Below, one piece after another: positions 51,832 to 61,980 of a stretch of DNA of 64,000 bases (the stretch's first letter is position 1; each line of letters starts with the position of its first letter). Below the pieces are notes generated by a model. That model saw nothing but the letters and a program-made list of their open reading frames with translations. It made no database searches and was not told the DNA's origin. Location of the stretch: positions 62,001 to 126,000 of the IMG/VR virus record IMGVR_UViG_3300050120_000361. One strand, 5' to 3'. Origin of the DNA: a virus. The position numbers and the translations under genes are program-made.

Positions 51832-52122
51832 ATGCCACAAACTCCATCAACAATGAAGCTTCCGCCTGACCCAAAAACAAAGGCCCAGCGCAACCTGAAC
51901 TCGGCCCTCAAGTCGGTTACTTTCCAATTCTCAACAGACCGTGTTGGCGCTTCAGGCTCCCTCGTGCCCGGGCTCCCTTCAAACATAACAATAACTGGAA
52001 CGCCTTCACCCGCCGACAGTCCTGAAGTAGCCGCGCTTAAGGCAACCCTTGTGCTTGCTGTCGAGCAGGCCGGCCTAACGTACCAGGCTGCTGTTATAGC
52101 CCTTTCGGAAGCGGACCAGTAA
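51832..52122 (+). CDS. Hypothetical small protein, 96 aa
   Basis: Pro-rich N-terminus, Ser/Thr-rich middle and an Ala-rich helical end. No motif was recognised. It is preceded by a strongly A/T-rich 36-nt leader and sits between two fibre genes, possibly a small assembly factor. Confidence 0.6.
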   Translation: MPQTPSTMKLPPDPKTKAQRNLNSALKSVTFQFSTDRVGASGSLVPGLPSNITITGTPSPADSPEVAALKATLVLAVEQAGLTYQAAVIALSEADQ

Positions 52123-52145
52123 TCAACACAGCATACAAGGATAAC

Positions 52146-52556
52146 ATGAAAATAACGTTCAACAGCCTCTACAAGATAAAGGCGACACTCGACAAAATAC
52201 CGCTTAACGTTAACGACAAGACAACACTTGCGGTGAAGGAGCTTCAGGACCAGATGCGCGATGCTGTAAAGCCTGAGCTTGAGTTGCTCGTGCGCAGAAA
52301 GCGAAAATTCGACACGCTGAAGGCATCCGTTGACGACAGGAAAAACCTGATAAGGGACCAATGGGGTCGGTTGGTGTTCACTCCCGGAAACCAATTGGTC
52401 GTGGACGACGAGCACGAGCGCCTGGACATGGAGCACAACGAGGGCAGCGTAGAGCTCGAGCCCTGCGTATTGGACCTGAACGACCCAGACTACTCCCGCG
52501 CCGCCAAGTACCTGGACGATTGGGACAGGGAACTGCTAAAAGGCCTGCTGACATAG
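52146..52556 (+). CDS. Hypothetical protein, 136 aa
   Basis: Charged alpha/beta protein (KATLDKIPLNVNDKTTL, then RRKRKFDTLKASVDDRK). No domain was recognised. It is followed within 10 nt by a strong terminator, so this is the last gene of the unit that starts upstream. It may be a fibre-assembly factor by position only. Confidence 0.6.
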   Translation: MKITFNSLYKIKATLDKIPLNVNDKTTLAVKELQDQMRDAVKPELELLVRRKRKFDTLKASVDDRKNLIRDQWGRLVFTPGNQLVVDDEHERLDMEHNEGSVELEPCVLDLNDPDYSRAAKYLDDWDRELLKGLLT

Positions 52557-52565
52557 ATACCTGTA

Positions 52566-52595
52566 GGCGGCAATCGAAATGCCGCCTTTTCTTTT
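52566..52595 (+). terminator. Rho-independent terminator
   Basis: A perfect 7-bp stem (GGCGGCA/TGCCGCC) with a 7-nt loop, followed by TTTTCTTTT. It separates the small-gene unit from the long fibre gene starting at 52604, implying that the fibre has its own promoter or read-through. Confidence 0.9.
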
Positions 52596-52603
52596 AGACA
52601 AAA

Positions 52604-55600
52604 ATGACGCTCAGAACCAAGCACAGAAGTGACGAAGTAGGCCAGGTAGACGAAAGGCTCGCCATAAGCGTACAGCTTGGAATACCCACCTATACTGCCG
52701 ACCCAACTCCGTCTCCAACGGACGCCGAGGGCGGCTACGCCAACACCCCAATCTACTGGAACACCGCTCTCGGCTCGCTTCGCCTGAACCCGGGAGGGCT
52801 GGGCTGGCAGTCACTGGGCGCCGTTTCGCCCGGGTCGGGCATAGACATAACCTCGGGGATAGCCTCATTGGGCGCCCCGGTCACAAGGGACACGGACCTT
52901 GACGGCGTGCACAAGACGCGCATCGGGGACATCACCGGCGGCAAGTCCTACGTGTCCATAGACCCGGCGAATTCTCAGGCAGTGCTGCAGTCGCTTTCGG
53001 GCGGAGTTTCAGCGTTTTCAGGCGCGTACGGCGGAAACGCCCAGATGGGCGTTTCGCAGCCAGGGGCCCACTCCTACGTTTACGTGGACCCGTCCCAAAT
53101 GGTGGTATCGGACACGATAAACAGCAGGGGCCTGATAAACGGAGGCGACTATGAGGCGAACTTTGTCGCGAGGTCGCTCGTTACATACCAGTGGGCCAGC
53201 GCTCAGAACGCCCTTTACATGCCAAAGACCGGCGGCACGTTCACTGGCGACGTTCAGATAACAACCCCGCCTGTCAACGGGACCTCGGCGATAAACAAGA
53301 ACTACGCCGACAGCATAGCCATGGGCGTCGTGTGGATAGGCGCCGACACCGACTCCGGAAGCAACGTGACGCTCTCTGGCGAGCAGGTGCTTTCCGGGTA
53401 CCTTACGTCCAACTCGCGCGCGTTCCTTCACGGGCAGACCAACGCCGCCAATAACGGCGTTTGGCTGACGAGCGGAGGCGCGTGGACGAGAACATCCGAC
53501 GCCTCGACGCCTTCCCAGCTCGTGAGGTGCGCGGTCATAATAGACGCGGGTAACAATGCGGGTCAGACCTGGTTAAACACCAATTCCTCAATAGTTCTTG
53601 GCACCACGGCCATAACGTTCACGCGCGCGGGCGGGCTTAACTACATCAACGGCACGGGCATAGCGATAGCCGCTTCGACAATATCTCTTGACCTCACGTA
53701 TACTGACGCGAGATACGCATTGAACTCTTGGGGCATTCAGTCCTTCACAACATCAGGCAGCAGCGGCACGCCTACGTTCTCGGGCGGCACATTGAATGTG
53801 CCAGCCTATACCCTCACAGGTCTCGGCGGACAGGCCGCACTGGTTTCGGGAACCAACATAAAGAACATAAACTCCGCGTCACTGCTCGGCGGAGGTAACA
53901 TTGCGCTGCAGACGCCATTGGTTGCGGGAACGGACTATTTGACACCCACGGGGTCCGCTGCTGGATTGGTTTCATTCCCGACATTCAACCAGAACACAAC
54001 CGGCAACTCTGCCACCTCTACAAAGCTTGCGACAGGCCGCAGCATACAGGGAGTGCTTTTCGACGGAACGTCGGACATTAGCATCCTGAACGGTACCGGC
54101 CTTGTGCGCATGGCCGGCACCTCCATATCCTACGACAATTCAACATACATTACCTCGGCAGGCGCTGACGGCCTTTACCTGCCACTGCACGGGACCGCGG
54201 ACAACTCCGCGCTGTGGAACGGCCTGGCGTACTACGGCGGCGGCCTCGTTGCATCGGTGCTCTACGCGATGGCCTACGACGGGACCAATAACAGGCAGGG
54301 GCCCGCTAACGCCGCGCAGATGCAGGGATGGCTCGGGCTCGGCTCCGCGGCGTACCTGAACGCATCTGCCTCCGCCGCCGCCAACGCGGTTGTGCAGCGG
54401 GACGGCTCGGGATACATAAACAACACATACATACTCACCACTGACGACTCTTCTTCCGCACTGGGGTACATGGTTGGCAAGTCTCCATCGGACAACTACC
54501 ACAGGACGTACGCGGTCGGCACGGTTCAGTCATGGCTGGGCCTTGGCGCGAGGGCGTACGACTCCGCGGCATACCTTCCGCTTCACGCCGAAGCAGACAA
54601 CTCGGCCCTGTGGAACGGCAACAGCTACACCCCTGTGTCTTACAGCGGGGCCCTCCAATACATTCTCGGATACGACCAGTCGGCTTCCACTTGGAAACCC
54701 TCCACTGCGGCCTCCATTTCCTATTTCCTTGGGCTCGGGTCCAACGCCTTCGACTCCGCCGCGTACCTTCCGCTGCACTCGACGGCTGATGCGGCTACGC
54801 TTTGGGGCGGGCAGCAGGCAAACCTTTCAACGACGGTGTCATCGATAGCCAATATGGTGGCCCAGCAGCCAGGCGGCTCTGTTGCGGTGGCCTCATTGGG
54901 TCAGGTCCAGGGATGGCTGGGACTCGGCTCTAACGCCTACAATTCGACAGCCTACCTGCCGCTTCACGCAAAGGCAGACAGTTCGGCAACCGCCGACATG
55001 GGGTACGCGATGGCTGTACAGGACTTTGACAGGCCGATGTCCGTTGTTACCCCCAACTTCAACGGCGGCCACCAGATGCGTTTGGACTTTGTGAACTCTG
55101 CCGTGATAGGCGGTGCAACCGGCAACTTCGGCGGCGTGGTCACGCTCATTCCCTACGACGGTAACACCGCATCGACCGGCGACGCGTCATACCAGCTCGG
55201 TTTCGTGGGGACCGGGGCAAACGGCTCAGGAACGCCGCGCATGGTCATCCGCAAGGGGATAGACGCGACATGGAACGGGTGGCATGAAATGCTCACGGAC
55301 TCCAACTACAGCTCGTACTCCCCTACACTCACAGGCGGCGGAGCATCTGGCGTTTGGGGTATTAGCGTGACTGGAAACGCGGCAACCGCGAACTCAGCCA
55401 CAACGGCGGGCAGCGCCGGGAACTCCACGCTCTGGAACGGGTACGACAACCAGTTCGCGAGCGGCGTGAGGTCGGACATAGCGCCATCATCTATTAACGG
55501 CTTCTACTCCAACGGGCACGTGTACCAGTTCGCGGCGAACCAGGTGCAGTCATTCCTCGGGCTCGGAACCGCGGCCTACCTCAACGCTACTACTGCCGGA

Positions 55601-58600
55601 AATTCGGGGGCCGGGGCTAACCAGGTTGTCAGGTACGATGGCAGCGGATACATTCAGGCCTACTACATAAATTCGGACTCTCCATCCAGTGAGGGCGGGC
55701 CCATAGGGCAGTTCGTGACCACCAACGGCTCAGACAACTACTACAGACGCCAGAGCTTATCGGCGGTGGCCTCGACAATAGCCACAGCGATAGGCCTTGG
55801 AGGATACCTGCCTCTTTCCGGCGGTACCCTGACTGGGGCCCTGAGCGGCACCACTGCAAATTTCAACGCCAATGTGAACATAATACAGCAGGGAAGCGAC
55901 ACCATAGGCGTAGGCTCGTACATGCAGATTGGGCGCTCGGACTCGGGAATAAGCGCCGGAGTTGTCACGCAACTGAGCTCAGCATACAACATGGATTGGT
56001 GGACCCTGGCCAACGGAGGCGGCTGGACGCGTAGGATGACGCTTGCCAACAACGGCTCAGGGCTGTCGCTCACGGCCGGCTCATACAACGGCGTGCCCTT
56101 TCAGGCGAATGACATAACTGGAGTGCAGAACGCGCCTTTCTGGGCGGGCTCACTGGCAAATCCGGGAAGCGGCCAGCAGACTTTCATGCCTGTAATAGGC
56201 CAATACTCCGTTGTCTCGGGAGTCGGAGGCGCGCACTACATGTCCATTGGCACATGGCGCTCAGGAAATTCTGGATATACCGGGGCCGTTTACATAGCGC
56301 CTGGCGGTGGTTCGGACTCCTATTCAACGGATTACTTCCTGCTCTCGCACGGTGGCGCTATAACGCACAGCTCTGGAACCACCTTCCTGAATTCAGTCAA
56401 TTATGGCACGTGGGCTCTTCCGCTCTCGGCTGGTGCTTCATACCCTTTGACGAACACCCTTTACCTTTCAACAACCGAGGGCGCGCGCACCGTTTCGGAT
56501 GCAGGATACCTGTCATTCTACAATTCTGCTGACTCCTCAAGGACAGGGTACATTCAATTCAACGCCGGCAGCGGCGTGTACATAGCTGCAGAGAACGCCA
56601 CAAGCATAAACCTGCAGGGCGCCCCGGTGGCGATTAACAACACATTGACTGTAACGGTCAACGGCGCAGTGAACCCGCTCCACGTGGTCAACAACATATC
56701 ATCTGGATACACGGGCACCATGCTGTGGGGTCAGGTCGCGCAGGCCACTGGAACCGCTTTCGACCTCATAGGGCTCTACACCTCGACGAACACGCAGAGG
56801 CAGTTCAGCGTTAGCGGCGCGGGCCAGATGAGGCTTGACGGCGCGATGTACGGTACAAGCGCATACCACCAGCTAAACAGGAACGCCCTGACCACTGAGA
56901 ACATGTTCGTCTGGCGCACTGCAGGTACAGAGAAGTGGTATTTCGGCCAGCGCAACAAGAACTCTGAGGATGGGCTGTCGCTTTACAACACGGCGTACGG
57001 CGACGACAACATGTACTTCCACCCGAACGGGACTGTTGACTTTTCCGGCAATCTGAACTTTTCTACCTGGAACGGGCTGACCTACGCGGCCACGAGCTCG
57101 CCGAACAATATAGTGCAGTACAACGGTAGCGGCTACATATTCGCGAACTATTTCAACACGCCATCGGGTGGCGGGGAGCGAAACGCCAGCGGGCTCGGAT
57201 ACGTGGCCGGCTTCAACAGCTCGGACACCTATATCAGGTCCTACAACTCCTCCGCGGTAGCTGGAATGTTGGGGCTGGGCACCGCGGCATACAGCGACAA
57301 GACGCAGCTCTGGTCGGTGTCGCACCCGACCGCCTACTACATCTCGAACACCTGGGACGGAACCTACTGGCAGCTGACGTCCAACCACCCGGCAGCGGTG
57401 AACGTGGGGCACGCGACGAACGCAGACCACGCCACGTCTGCCGCGTACGCGGCCTACCTCCCGACCAACTACATCGGAGGGGTGCAGACGAACCCGCAGA
57501 CCTACTTCGGGAACGGGGCCGGCCTGCAGGTGGCGATGACGGGTTCGGTCGCCACATGGTCCGACACCCTCTGGATAAACGGGTACGCCGGAGGGGACGT
57601 GCCGAACATGGTGGCCATGCACTTCCTCAGGAACGGCACGCCGCGCGCGTTCCTTAGCACGCAGCAGAGCACCGCAACGGCATACGGGTCTTACTACGAG
57701 TTCCTTACAGAATACAACTGGAACAACTACGCGCCATCGCTGACCGGCGCAGGGGCGTCCGGCTCCTGGGGCATCAACATTACCGGTTCTTCGATATATT
57801 CAGGTTCTTCTGGCTACTCACAATATGTTGATTTATTGGCGGGTAGAACTGACGCAGCTTCTTATCCCGTACTGTGGGGCGTATCGCAGGGCACAAATCC
57901 GCACACGGGAAATCCAGGCACTTTCGCCTTCTCCTGCGCCGCGGTTACGATAAACTCGAGCACGGGAACCCTAAGCGCCACCAACCTCAGCGCCTCAAAC
58001 TCAATAGGCGTGGCCGGCAGCCCTGGCTCGACACTCGGCTACTACGCCAACGGGCAGCTCTTCGGTGGGTGGGAGGTGTTGGCGGGCTACTACATCGACC
58101 CGTCTAACGGCGCCTACAGGGCCCCAAACGGCGCGGCTCTGGCCGGGTACTATTTCCAAACATACAATGGCGCGGCCACGCAGCTATACGTGGGCCTTAC
58201 CGGAACCTACGCCGGCAGGGTCGGGATAGGCACAACCACGCCGGGGTACAACCTGGACGCCGGTACGGGAAATATAGGGGCCGGCGGCTTCTACTCATCG
58301 GCTTCCCAGTCGTCCATATGGGGTTACGGCTCGAGCGGCACGGGCTCGGGATACAGCACCTCTGACTGGGGCGTTTGGTCCGCGAGGTCCGGCGGCCCGA
58401 CGCTCGGCTTCCACTACCAGGGGGTCGTGGCCTCCACCATAGGCATAGAGGCCAGCGGGCGCATAGCCATCAGGAACAATCCCGGAACGGGTTACGAAAA
58501 CTTCATAGCCAATAATATACAGGCTGCATCAGCTTTGCAAGCAGATAGGGTTTTCGCGGGTTATGACAGCGGTGTGAGCGGCTCTGTTAGCGCTTCCGGC

Positions 58601-59407
58601 TGGTTCAGGTGCTCCGGCCCGACCGGGCTGTACAACGCCTCGTACGCCGTGGGGATTTACGCCGGGGACGCCTCCACAATGCACCTGTACGGCTCGAGCG
58701 GCTCGTCTTTCGGATTGAAGATGTCCTACAACGGGGAAAGCTCCACCACTGGGTACCTTTACGGGGACTCCTCTGGTTTCGGACTGCTCACCACTTCTGG
58801 CGGATGGGGACTCAGGATGACTGGAGGCGGGGACGTTCAGGCAATGTCCTCGGTATCCGCGCCTGTGGTGTACTCAACCTCGGACGGCTTCCACAGCCAA
58901 TCGGTTAAGGGCATTGCCGGAAACTACGTGGCGCAGGGGAACACGCAAATGATTATATGGACAATTGGGGACAGTTGGAACACTCTCGCCAACATGTACG
59001 GCCTCACCTACACGTACGGCGCTACCTTCTCTGACCATGAAATCTCAATAGCAGAGGCTGGGACAGTGAACATATCATTCGCCATGGGAGGCAGGGGGTG
59101 GTTCCGCAACGACGTCACAGCATCGGCCTTCTACCAGTCGTCCTCCCGCTCGCTGAAGACCGCCATAAGGGATACCCGAATAAACGCATTGGACCTGGTG
59201 CGAGGGCTCCGCGTCAGGGACTACGTGTACAGGGAGCGCCCTTCGGAGAGGCGCGTGGGCGTGATAGCCGAGGAGGCGCCCAGGGAGTTCCTCAGCCAGG
59301 CGGGCGACTCGGTCAACCTCCAGGACTCTCTGATGATAGCCCTGAAGGCCATACAGGAATTGAACGCTAAAGTGGAGGACCTTCAATGCCGACTTGGGCA
59401 GGCCTGA
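52604..59407 (+). CDS. Long tail fibre with C-terminal S74 intramolecular chaperone, 2267 aa
   Basis: N-terminal 70 residues form an attachment domain shared with the protein at 50827. The shaft contains imperfect repeats, for example four YLPLH copies (about residues 520-790) and several WLGLG or FLGLG blocks, plus Gly-rich stretches. The last 89 residues are an S74 peptidase: SSSRSLK from about 2179 holds the Ser-x4-Lys pair, VGVIAEEAPREF and the helical EALKAIQEL-like end. S74 domains cut themselves off after fibre trimerisation. Some shaft patches (57780-57870, 58500-58600) look more AT-rich than their surroundings. The gene is followed by an overlapping start at 59386. Confidence 0.92.
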   Translation: MTLRTKHRSDEVGQVDERLAISVQLGIPTYTADPTPSPTDAEGGYANTPIYWNTALGSLRLNPGGLGWQSLGAVSPGSGIDITSGIASLGAPVTRDTDLDGVHKTRIGDITGGKSYVSIDPANSQAVLQSLSGGVSAFSGAYGGNAQMGVSQPGAHSYVYVDPSQMVVSDTINSRGLINGGDYEANFVARSLVTYQWASAQNALYMPKTGGTFTGDVQITTPPVNGTSAINKNYADSIAMGVVWIGADTDSGSNVTLSGEQVLSGYLTSNSRAFLHGQTNAANNGVWLTSGGAWTRTSDASTPSQLVRCAVIIDAGNNAGQTWLNTNSSIVLGTTAITFTRAGGLNYINGTGIAIAASTISLDLTYTDARYALNSWGIQSFTTSGSSGTPTFSGGTLNVPAYTLTGLGGQAALVSGTNIKNINSASLLGGGNIALQTPLVAGTDYLTPTGSAAGLVSFPTFNQNTTGNSATSTKLATGRSIQGVLFDGTSDISILNGTGLVRMAGTSISYDNSTYITSAGADGLYLPLHGTADNSALWNGLAYYGGGLVASVLYAMAYDGTNNRQGPANAAQMQGWLGLGSAAYLNASASAAANAVVQRDGSGYINNTYILTTDDSSSALGYMVGKSPSDNYHRTYAVGTVQSWLGLGARAYDSAAYLPLHAEADNSALWNGNSYTPVSYSGALQYILGYDQSASTWKPSTAASISYFLGLGSNAFDSAAYLPLHSTADAATLWGGQQANLSTTVSSIANMVAQQPGGSVAVASLGQVQGWLGLGSNAYNSTAYLPLHAKADSSATADMGYAMAVQDFDRPMSVVTPNFNGGHQMRLDFVNSAVIGGATGNFGGVVTLIPYDGNTASTGDASYQLGFVGTGANGSGTPRMVIRKGIDATWNGWHEMLTDSNYSSYSPTLTGGGASGVWGISVTGNAATANSATTAGSAGNSTLWNGYDNQFASGVRSDIAPSSINGFYSNGHVYQFAANQVQSFLGLGTAAYLNATTAGNSGAGANQVVRYDGSGYIQAYYINSDSPSSEGGPIGQFVTTNGSDNYYRRQSLSAVASTIATAIGLGGYLPLSGGTLTGALSGTTANFNANVNIIQQGSDTIGVGSYMQIGRSDSGISAGVVTQLSSAYNMDWWTLANGGGWTRRMTLANNGSGLSLTAGSYNGVPFQANDITGVQNAPFWAGSLANPGSGQQTFMPVIGQYSVVSGVGGAHYMSIGTWRSGNSGYTGAVYIAPGGGSDSYSTDYFLLSHGGAITHSSGTTFLNSVNYGTWALPLSAGASYPLTNTLYLSTTEGARTVSDAGYLSFYNSADSSRTGYIQFNAGSGVYIAAENATSINLQGAPVAINNTLTVTVNGAVNPLHVVNNISSGYTGTMLWGQVAQATGTAFDLIGLYTSTNTQRQFSVSGAGQMRLDGAMYGTSAYHQLNRNALTTENMFVWRTAGTEKWYFGQRNKNSEDGLSLYNTAYGDDNMYFHPNGTVDFSGNLNFSTWNGLTYAATSSPNNIVQYNGSGYIFANYFNTPSGGGERNASGLGYVAGFNSSDTYIRSYNSSAVAGMLGLGTAAYSDKTQLWSVSHPTAYYISNTWDGTYWQLTSNHPAAVNVGHATNADHATSAAYAAYLPTNYIGGVQTNPQTYFGNGAGLQVAMTGSVATWSDTLWINGYAGGDVPNMVAMHFLRNGTPRAFLSTQQSTATAYGSYYEFLTEYNWNNYAPSLTGAGASGSWGINITGSSIYSGSSGYSQYVDLLAGRTDAASYPVLWGVSQGTNPHTGNPGTFAFSCAAVTINSSTGTLSATNLSASNSIGVAGSPGSTLGYYANGQLFGGWEVLAGYYIDPSNGAYRAPNGAALAGYYFQTYNGAATQLYVGLTGTYAGRVGIGTTTPGYNLDAGTGNIGAGGFYSSASQSSIWGYGSSGTGSGYSTSDWGVWSARSGGPTLGFHYQGVVASTIGIEASGRIAIRNNPGTGYENFIANNIQAASALQADRVFAGYDSGVSGSVSASGWFRCSGPTGLYNASYAVGIYAGDASTMHLYGSSGSSFGLKMSYNGESSTTGYLYGDSSGFGLLTTSGGWGLRMTGGGDVQAMSSVSAPVVYSTSDGFHSQSVKGIAGNYVAQGNTQMIIWTIGDSWNTLANMYGLTYTYGATFSDHEISIAEAGTVNISFAMGGRGWFRNDVTASAFYQSSSRSLKTAIRDTRINALDLVRGLRVRDYVYRERPSERRVGVIAEEAPREFLSQAGDSVNLQDSLMIALKAIQELNAKVEDLQCRLGQA

Positions 59408-60258
59408 GCTCCAACCAGCTGGTTGACCGGGCGGCGATAGCCGACGCAGTAACCAACCAGGCCCTGTTCTACAATTCGGGGCAGTCAACGAGCGGCAGCC
59501 AGTGCGTCGGCGTCGCCGACGCCGAAACGATACTGCAGCTTGACCCGTCGGGAATGCCGACCGATGGGAGCATGCCCGTGAAGTCGGATTTCCTGAACTA
59601 CCAAACAGAAGTAAACGTATACAACAATCAGCAGACGAGTCCTGCCTTCGTGCCTTGCGTGACCTTCTTCGGAATAGACGGAGTTAACCAGGACACCATT
59701 GTGGCGAGCCAGACCGTGACGCATTTGGTCAGGGGCGGTCAGGGGATAAACGTTGTTTTGAACATGGGAGGCGGCTCACCAGACTTCGGCGCGCTCGCGC
59801 CTTCGCTTCGTGTGCAGGTTTACAGGAACGGAACGCTCATATACGACCAGGCCCAGGACGTTAATGCTGGCAACCTTTCATGGGCGATTATAGCCGACCC
59901 GAACGTAATATACGACATATACTGCTTCTCGCAGTCCTACTCCGGGCCATGGTACATATTCAACAGGTGCGGCTACGACATCACCCTCTATCTTTTCGCG
60001 ACAGACACGAGCTACACGATAGGCGACGGTTCAGGCCAGGATGTAACTTCGCTTCTCGGCTTCAGCTCAAACGACACCTTCGACCTTTACCCAACGGTGG
60101 ACGGTAACTACGAGGTGGACTCCAGCACAGGCGCGGTAGTGTCCTTTGAGACGGGGCTCTCGGCCCCTACTGAGGCCATGTGGTCGGGCTTCATGCCATA
60201 CACGATAGAGCAGCTGATGATACAGGGCGCGAGCAGCGTGGCAGTGTACAAGTTCTGA
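59386..60258 (+). CDS. Predicted virion protein, 290 aa
   Basis: Starts inside the last 22 nt of the fibre gene. The N-terminus MPTWAGLSSNQLVDRAAIADAV resembles small fibre-associated proteins of Bacteroidota phages. The remainder is beta-rich with Asn, Gly, Asp and Tyr. No catalytic motif. It probably assembles with the fibre or its tip. Confidence 0.65.
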   Translation: MPTWAGLSSNQLVDRAAIADAVTNQALFYNSGQSTSGSQCVGVADAETILQLDPSGMPTDGSMPVKSDFLNYQTEVNVYNNQQTSPAFVPCVTFFGIDGVNQDTIVASQTVTHLVRGGQGINVVLNMGGGSPDFGALAPSLRVQVYRNGTLIYDQAQDVNAGNLSWAIIADPNVIYDIYCFSQSYSGPWYIFNRCGYDITLYLFATDTSYTIGDGSGQDVTSLLGFSSNDTFDLYPTVDGNYEVDSSTGAVVSFETGLSAPTEAMWSGFMPYTIEQLMIQGASSVAVYKF

Positions 60259-60339
60259 GCCAGCCGATAAAGGGGACGCGGTTCTGGATAAACGCGCAAA
60301 GAACTAACAGGTAAATAGTAATTAGAACCCAATAAGGAA

Positions 60340-60711
60340 ATGACAACAAAAGACTTGACCCCCAAAGCGGGTCTGAATCGGGAGGCGACAATCACGCTCC
60401 AGGGTGTGACGATAAAGCACTCAGTGCACTACACCTCAACAGACGGCGCCATAGACATCGAGGGCAAGGACGCCTACATACAGATCAACAATGGCATGCC
60501 GCACCAGACGGCGATGATAGGCGCACAGTCCCCAGCCTCCGCCGCCCTGACCCAGCAGCAGGTGGCGGACAACAAGCTCGCGGCCGCCATTGAAGAGTAC
60601 GTAGCCGCAAACTACGACGACCTCGTAACAGCGCCTCCAACCACTATCACTGCTCAGCCCGCCGCTTCCGCACAGCCAGCAGCTTCAGCGACTAACACGG
60701 CAAAACCGTAA
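60340..60711 (+). CDS. Hypothetical protein, 123 aa
   Basis: A beta-like N-terminal half (REATITLQGVTIKHSVHYTST) and an Ala/Pro/Thr-rich disordered tail. The leader is AATAAGGAA before ATG. It shares a block with genes of unknown function and is probably a virion component. No family was recognised. Confidence 0.6.
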   Translation: MTTKDLTPKAGLNREATITLQGVTIKHSVHYTSTDGAIDIEGKDAYIQINNGMPHQTAMIGAQSPASAALTQQQVADNKLAAAIEEYVAANYDDLVTAPPTTITAQPAASAQPAASATNTAKP

Positions 60712-60744
60712 GACAAACAAATAACACCAGATAACAATAAAACC

Positions 60745-61254
60745 ATGCTCAAAAAAGACAAATTCGACCTAACAATAGGCGAAATATTCGCCATAGAGAC
60801 TCAGATAGCTGTGCTCCGCTCATTCCCAACACTGCCAATGGACCTGGCAAACAACATCAATATGAACTGGCCCATTGTAAAGAAATTGACAAAGGCGCAC
60901 AACGAAAAGGTTGAGCTTATTGACGAACGCGCAAAGGACCGGGCAGCAATTATCGAAAAGGACAAGGAGGACGGAAAACCACTGAACCCTGAACACGCGA
61001 CAGCTGAGAAGAAGGACCAGGAAGAGCGCGAAAAGCTAAACAAGGTGAAGTTTACCAAGCTCGAATTGAACACAGTAAGCGCCTCCGACTTCAAGGACGA
61101 TGAGGGGAAGACCATACAGATAACCGGCGACAAGCAGGTAGCGCAGAGCGAGAACCGGGTGATGGTTTTCGCCTACAGGGACGCCTACTTCTTCCTCGAG
61201 GAAATGGGCCTCATAGTACAGTCTACGGAGTCTCCCGGGCCCAAAAAGCCCTAA
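60745..61254 (+). CDS. Hypothetical charged protein, 169 aa
   Basis: A helical N-terminal half, a Lys/Glu-rich middle (EKDKEDGKPLNPEHATAEKK) and a beta-like end. No family was recognised. A 35-codon ORF and a stem-loop follow, before the next membrane protein gene. Confidence 0.6.
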   Translation: MLKKDKFDLTIGEIFAIETQIAVLRSFPTLPMDLANNINMNWPIVKKLTKAHNEKVELIDERAKDRAAIIEKDKEDGKPLNPEHATAEKKDQEEREKLNKVKFTKLELNTVSASDFKDDEGKTIQITGDKQVAQSENRVMVFAYRDAYFFLEEMGLIVQSTESPGPKKP

Positions 61255-61273
61255 AACGAATAACTGATGCTAA

Positions 61274-61381
61274 ATGAACACTTTAGGCGAGGCACGGCGG
61301 GATTTTCTCGTCCGTGCCTTGTCCGTATATAGCCTGAAACCCCTAATAGCCATTATACCCCAACAAAATAAGGAAAAATGA
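61274..61381 (+). CDS. Small translationally coupled ORF, 35 aa
   Basis: A frame of 35 codons from ATG 61274 to a TGA that overlaps the ATG of the next gene (ATGA at 61378-61381), the same linkage seen elsewhere. The product is amphipathic, with a hydrophobic stretch (PLIAIIP). A stem-loop lies inside it (61290-61319). It could be a small protein or a leader; at this length it cannot be confirmed by eye. Confidence 0.4.
   Translation: MNTLGEARRDFLVRALSVYSLKPLIAIIPQQNKEK
61290..61319 (+). other. RNA stem-loop
   Basis: AGGCACGG at 61290-61297 and its complement at 61312-61319 form an 8-bp stem with a 14-nt loop, and only a weak T-run follows. It lies inside the 35-codon ORF and upstream of the membrane protein gene. 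It could be a terminator or a regulator of translation. Confidence 0.5.
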
Positions 61382-61980
61382 AACCGACAAAGACATTAGC
61401 CTCAATAGCCGTGATACTTTTCGCGGTCGTTCTGTGCTTCGTGCCGCCGCGCAGCGGATACCCAGAAGCCAAGTACCAAACGCCCGTTCCCGCGCCGGCC
61501 CAAAAGCCAGACACCGCCAAGCGCGCCGACGCGGACGCCAAGCAGTTCGCCCTGATAACTCAGAAGAAGAACCAGATAGGCTATGAGAGCAAGCAGGTGC
61601 GGTACAGGGCGCACACGGTAGAGGACATATACAGGCTGCAGGTGCAGACTTACAACACACTTGAGCAGAGCCACGACCTGACCAAGAAGGAGATACTGAA
61701 GAACGACACGCTCAGGGGACAGGCGATAATACTCACGAAGTACGCCAAGGAGCAGGAGCGCTACTCCCAGAAGCTTCTAAAGGGGCAGAACGACATGCGC
61801 AGGACGCTCATAACGTACGGGCAGTTCAAGCATGAAATCGAAATAGTGGAGAACTTCCTGACGAAATCGGCGTACCTGGTATCCATTCTCGGGCTTCTGA
61901 TGTTCGCCGTGAGGGTGGGGCTGCGCGAGTGGTACAAGCGCAACAGGCACCGGGCGCCAAAAGAGAACCTTCAGCAGTAA
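61378..61980 (+). CDS. Two-pass membrane protein, 200 aa
   Basis: A hydrophobic start (about 7-24, TLASIAVILFAVVLCFV, resembling a signal or anchor), a charged helical periplasmic-type middle with many Gln and Lys, and a second hydrophobic segment (about 165-183, YLVSILGLLMFAVRVGL) with a basic tail. This is compatible with a lysis-associated protein such as a spanin or holin partner, or with a tail-tip protein. The start overlaps the tiny upstream ORF. Confidence 0.6.
   Translation: MKPTKTLASIAVILFAVVLCFVPPRSGYPEAKYQTPVPAPAQKPDTAKRADADAKQFALITQKKNQIGYESKQVRYRAHTVEDIYRLQVQTYNTLEQSHDLTKKEILKNDTLRGQAIILTKYAKEQERYSQKLLKGQNDMRRTLITYGQFKHEIEIVENFLTKSAYLVSILGLLMFAVRVGLREWYKRNRHRAPKENLQQ

Noticed and set aside
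52604-59407. Diversity-generating retroelement target in the long fibre
   Set aside because: No reverse transcriptase or template repeat is visible anywhere in the window.
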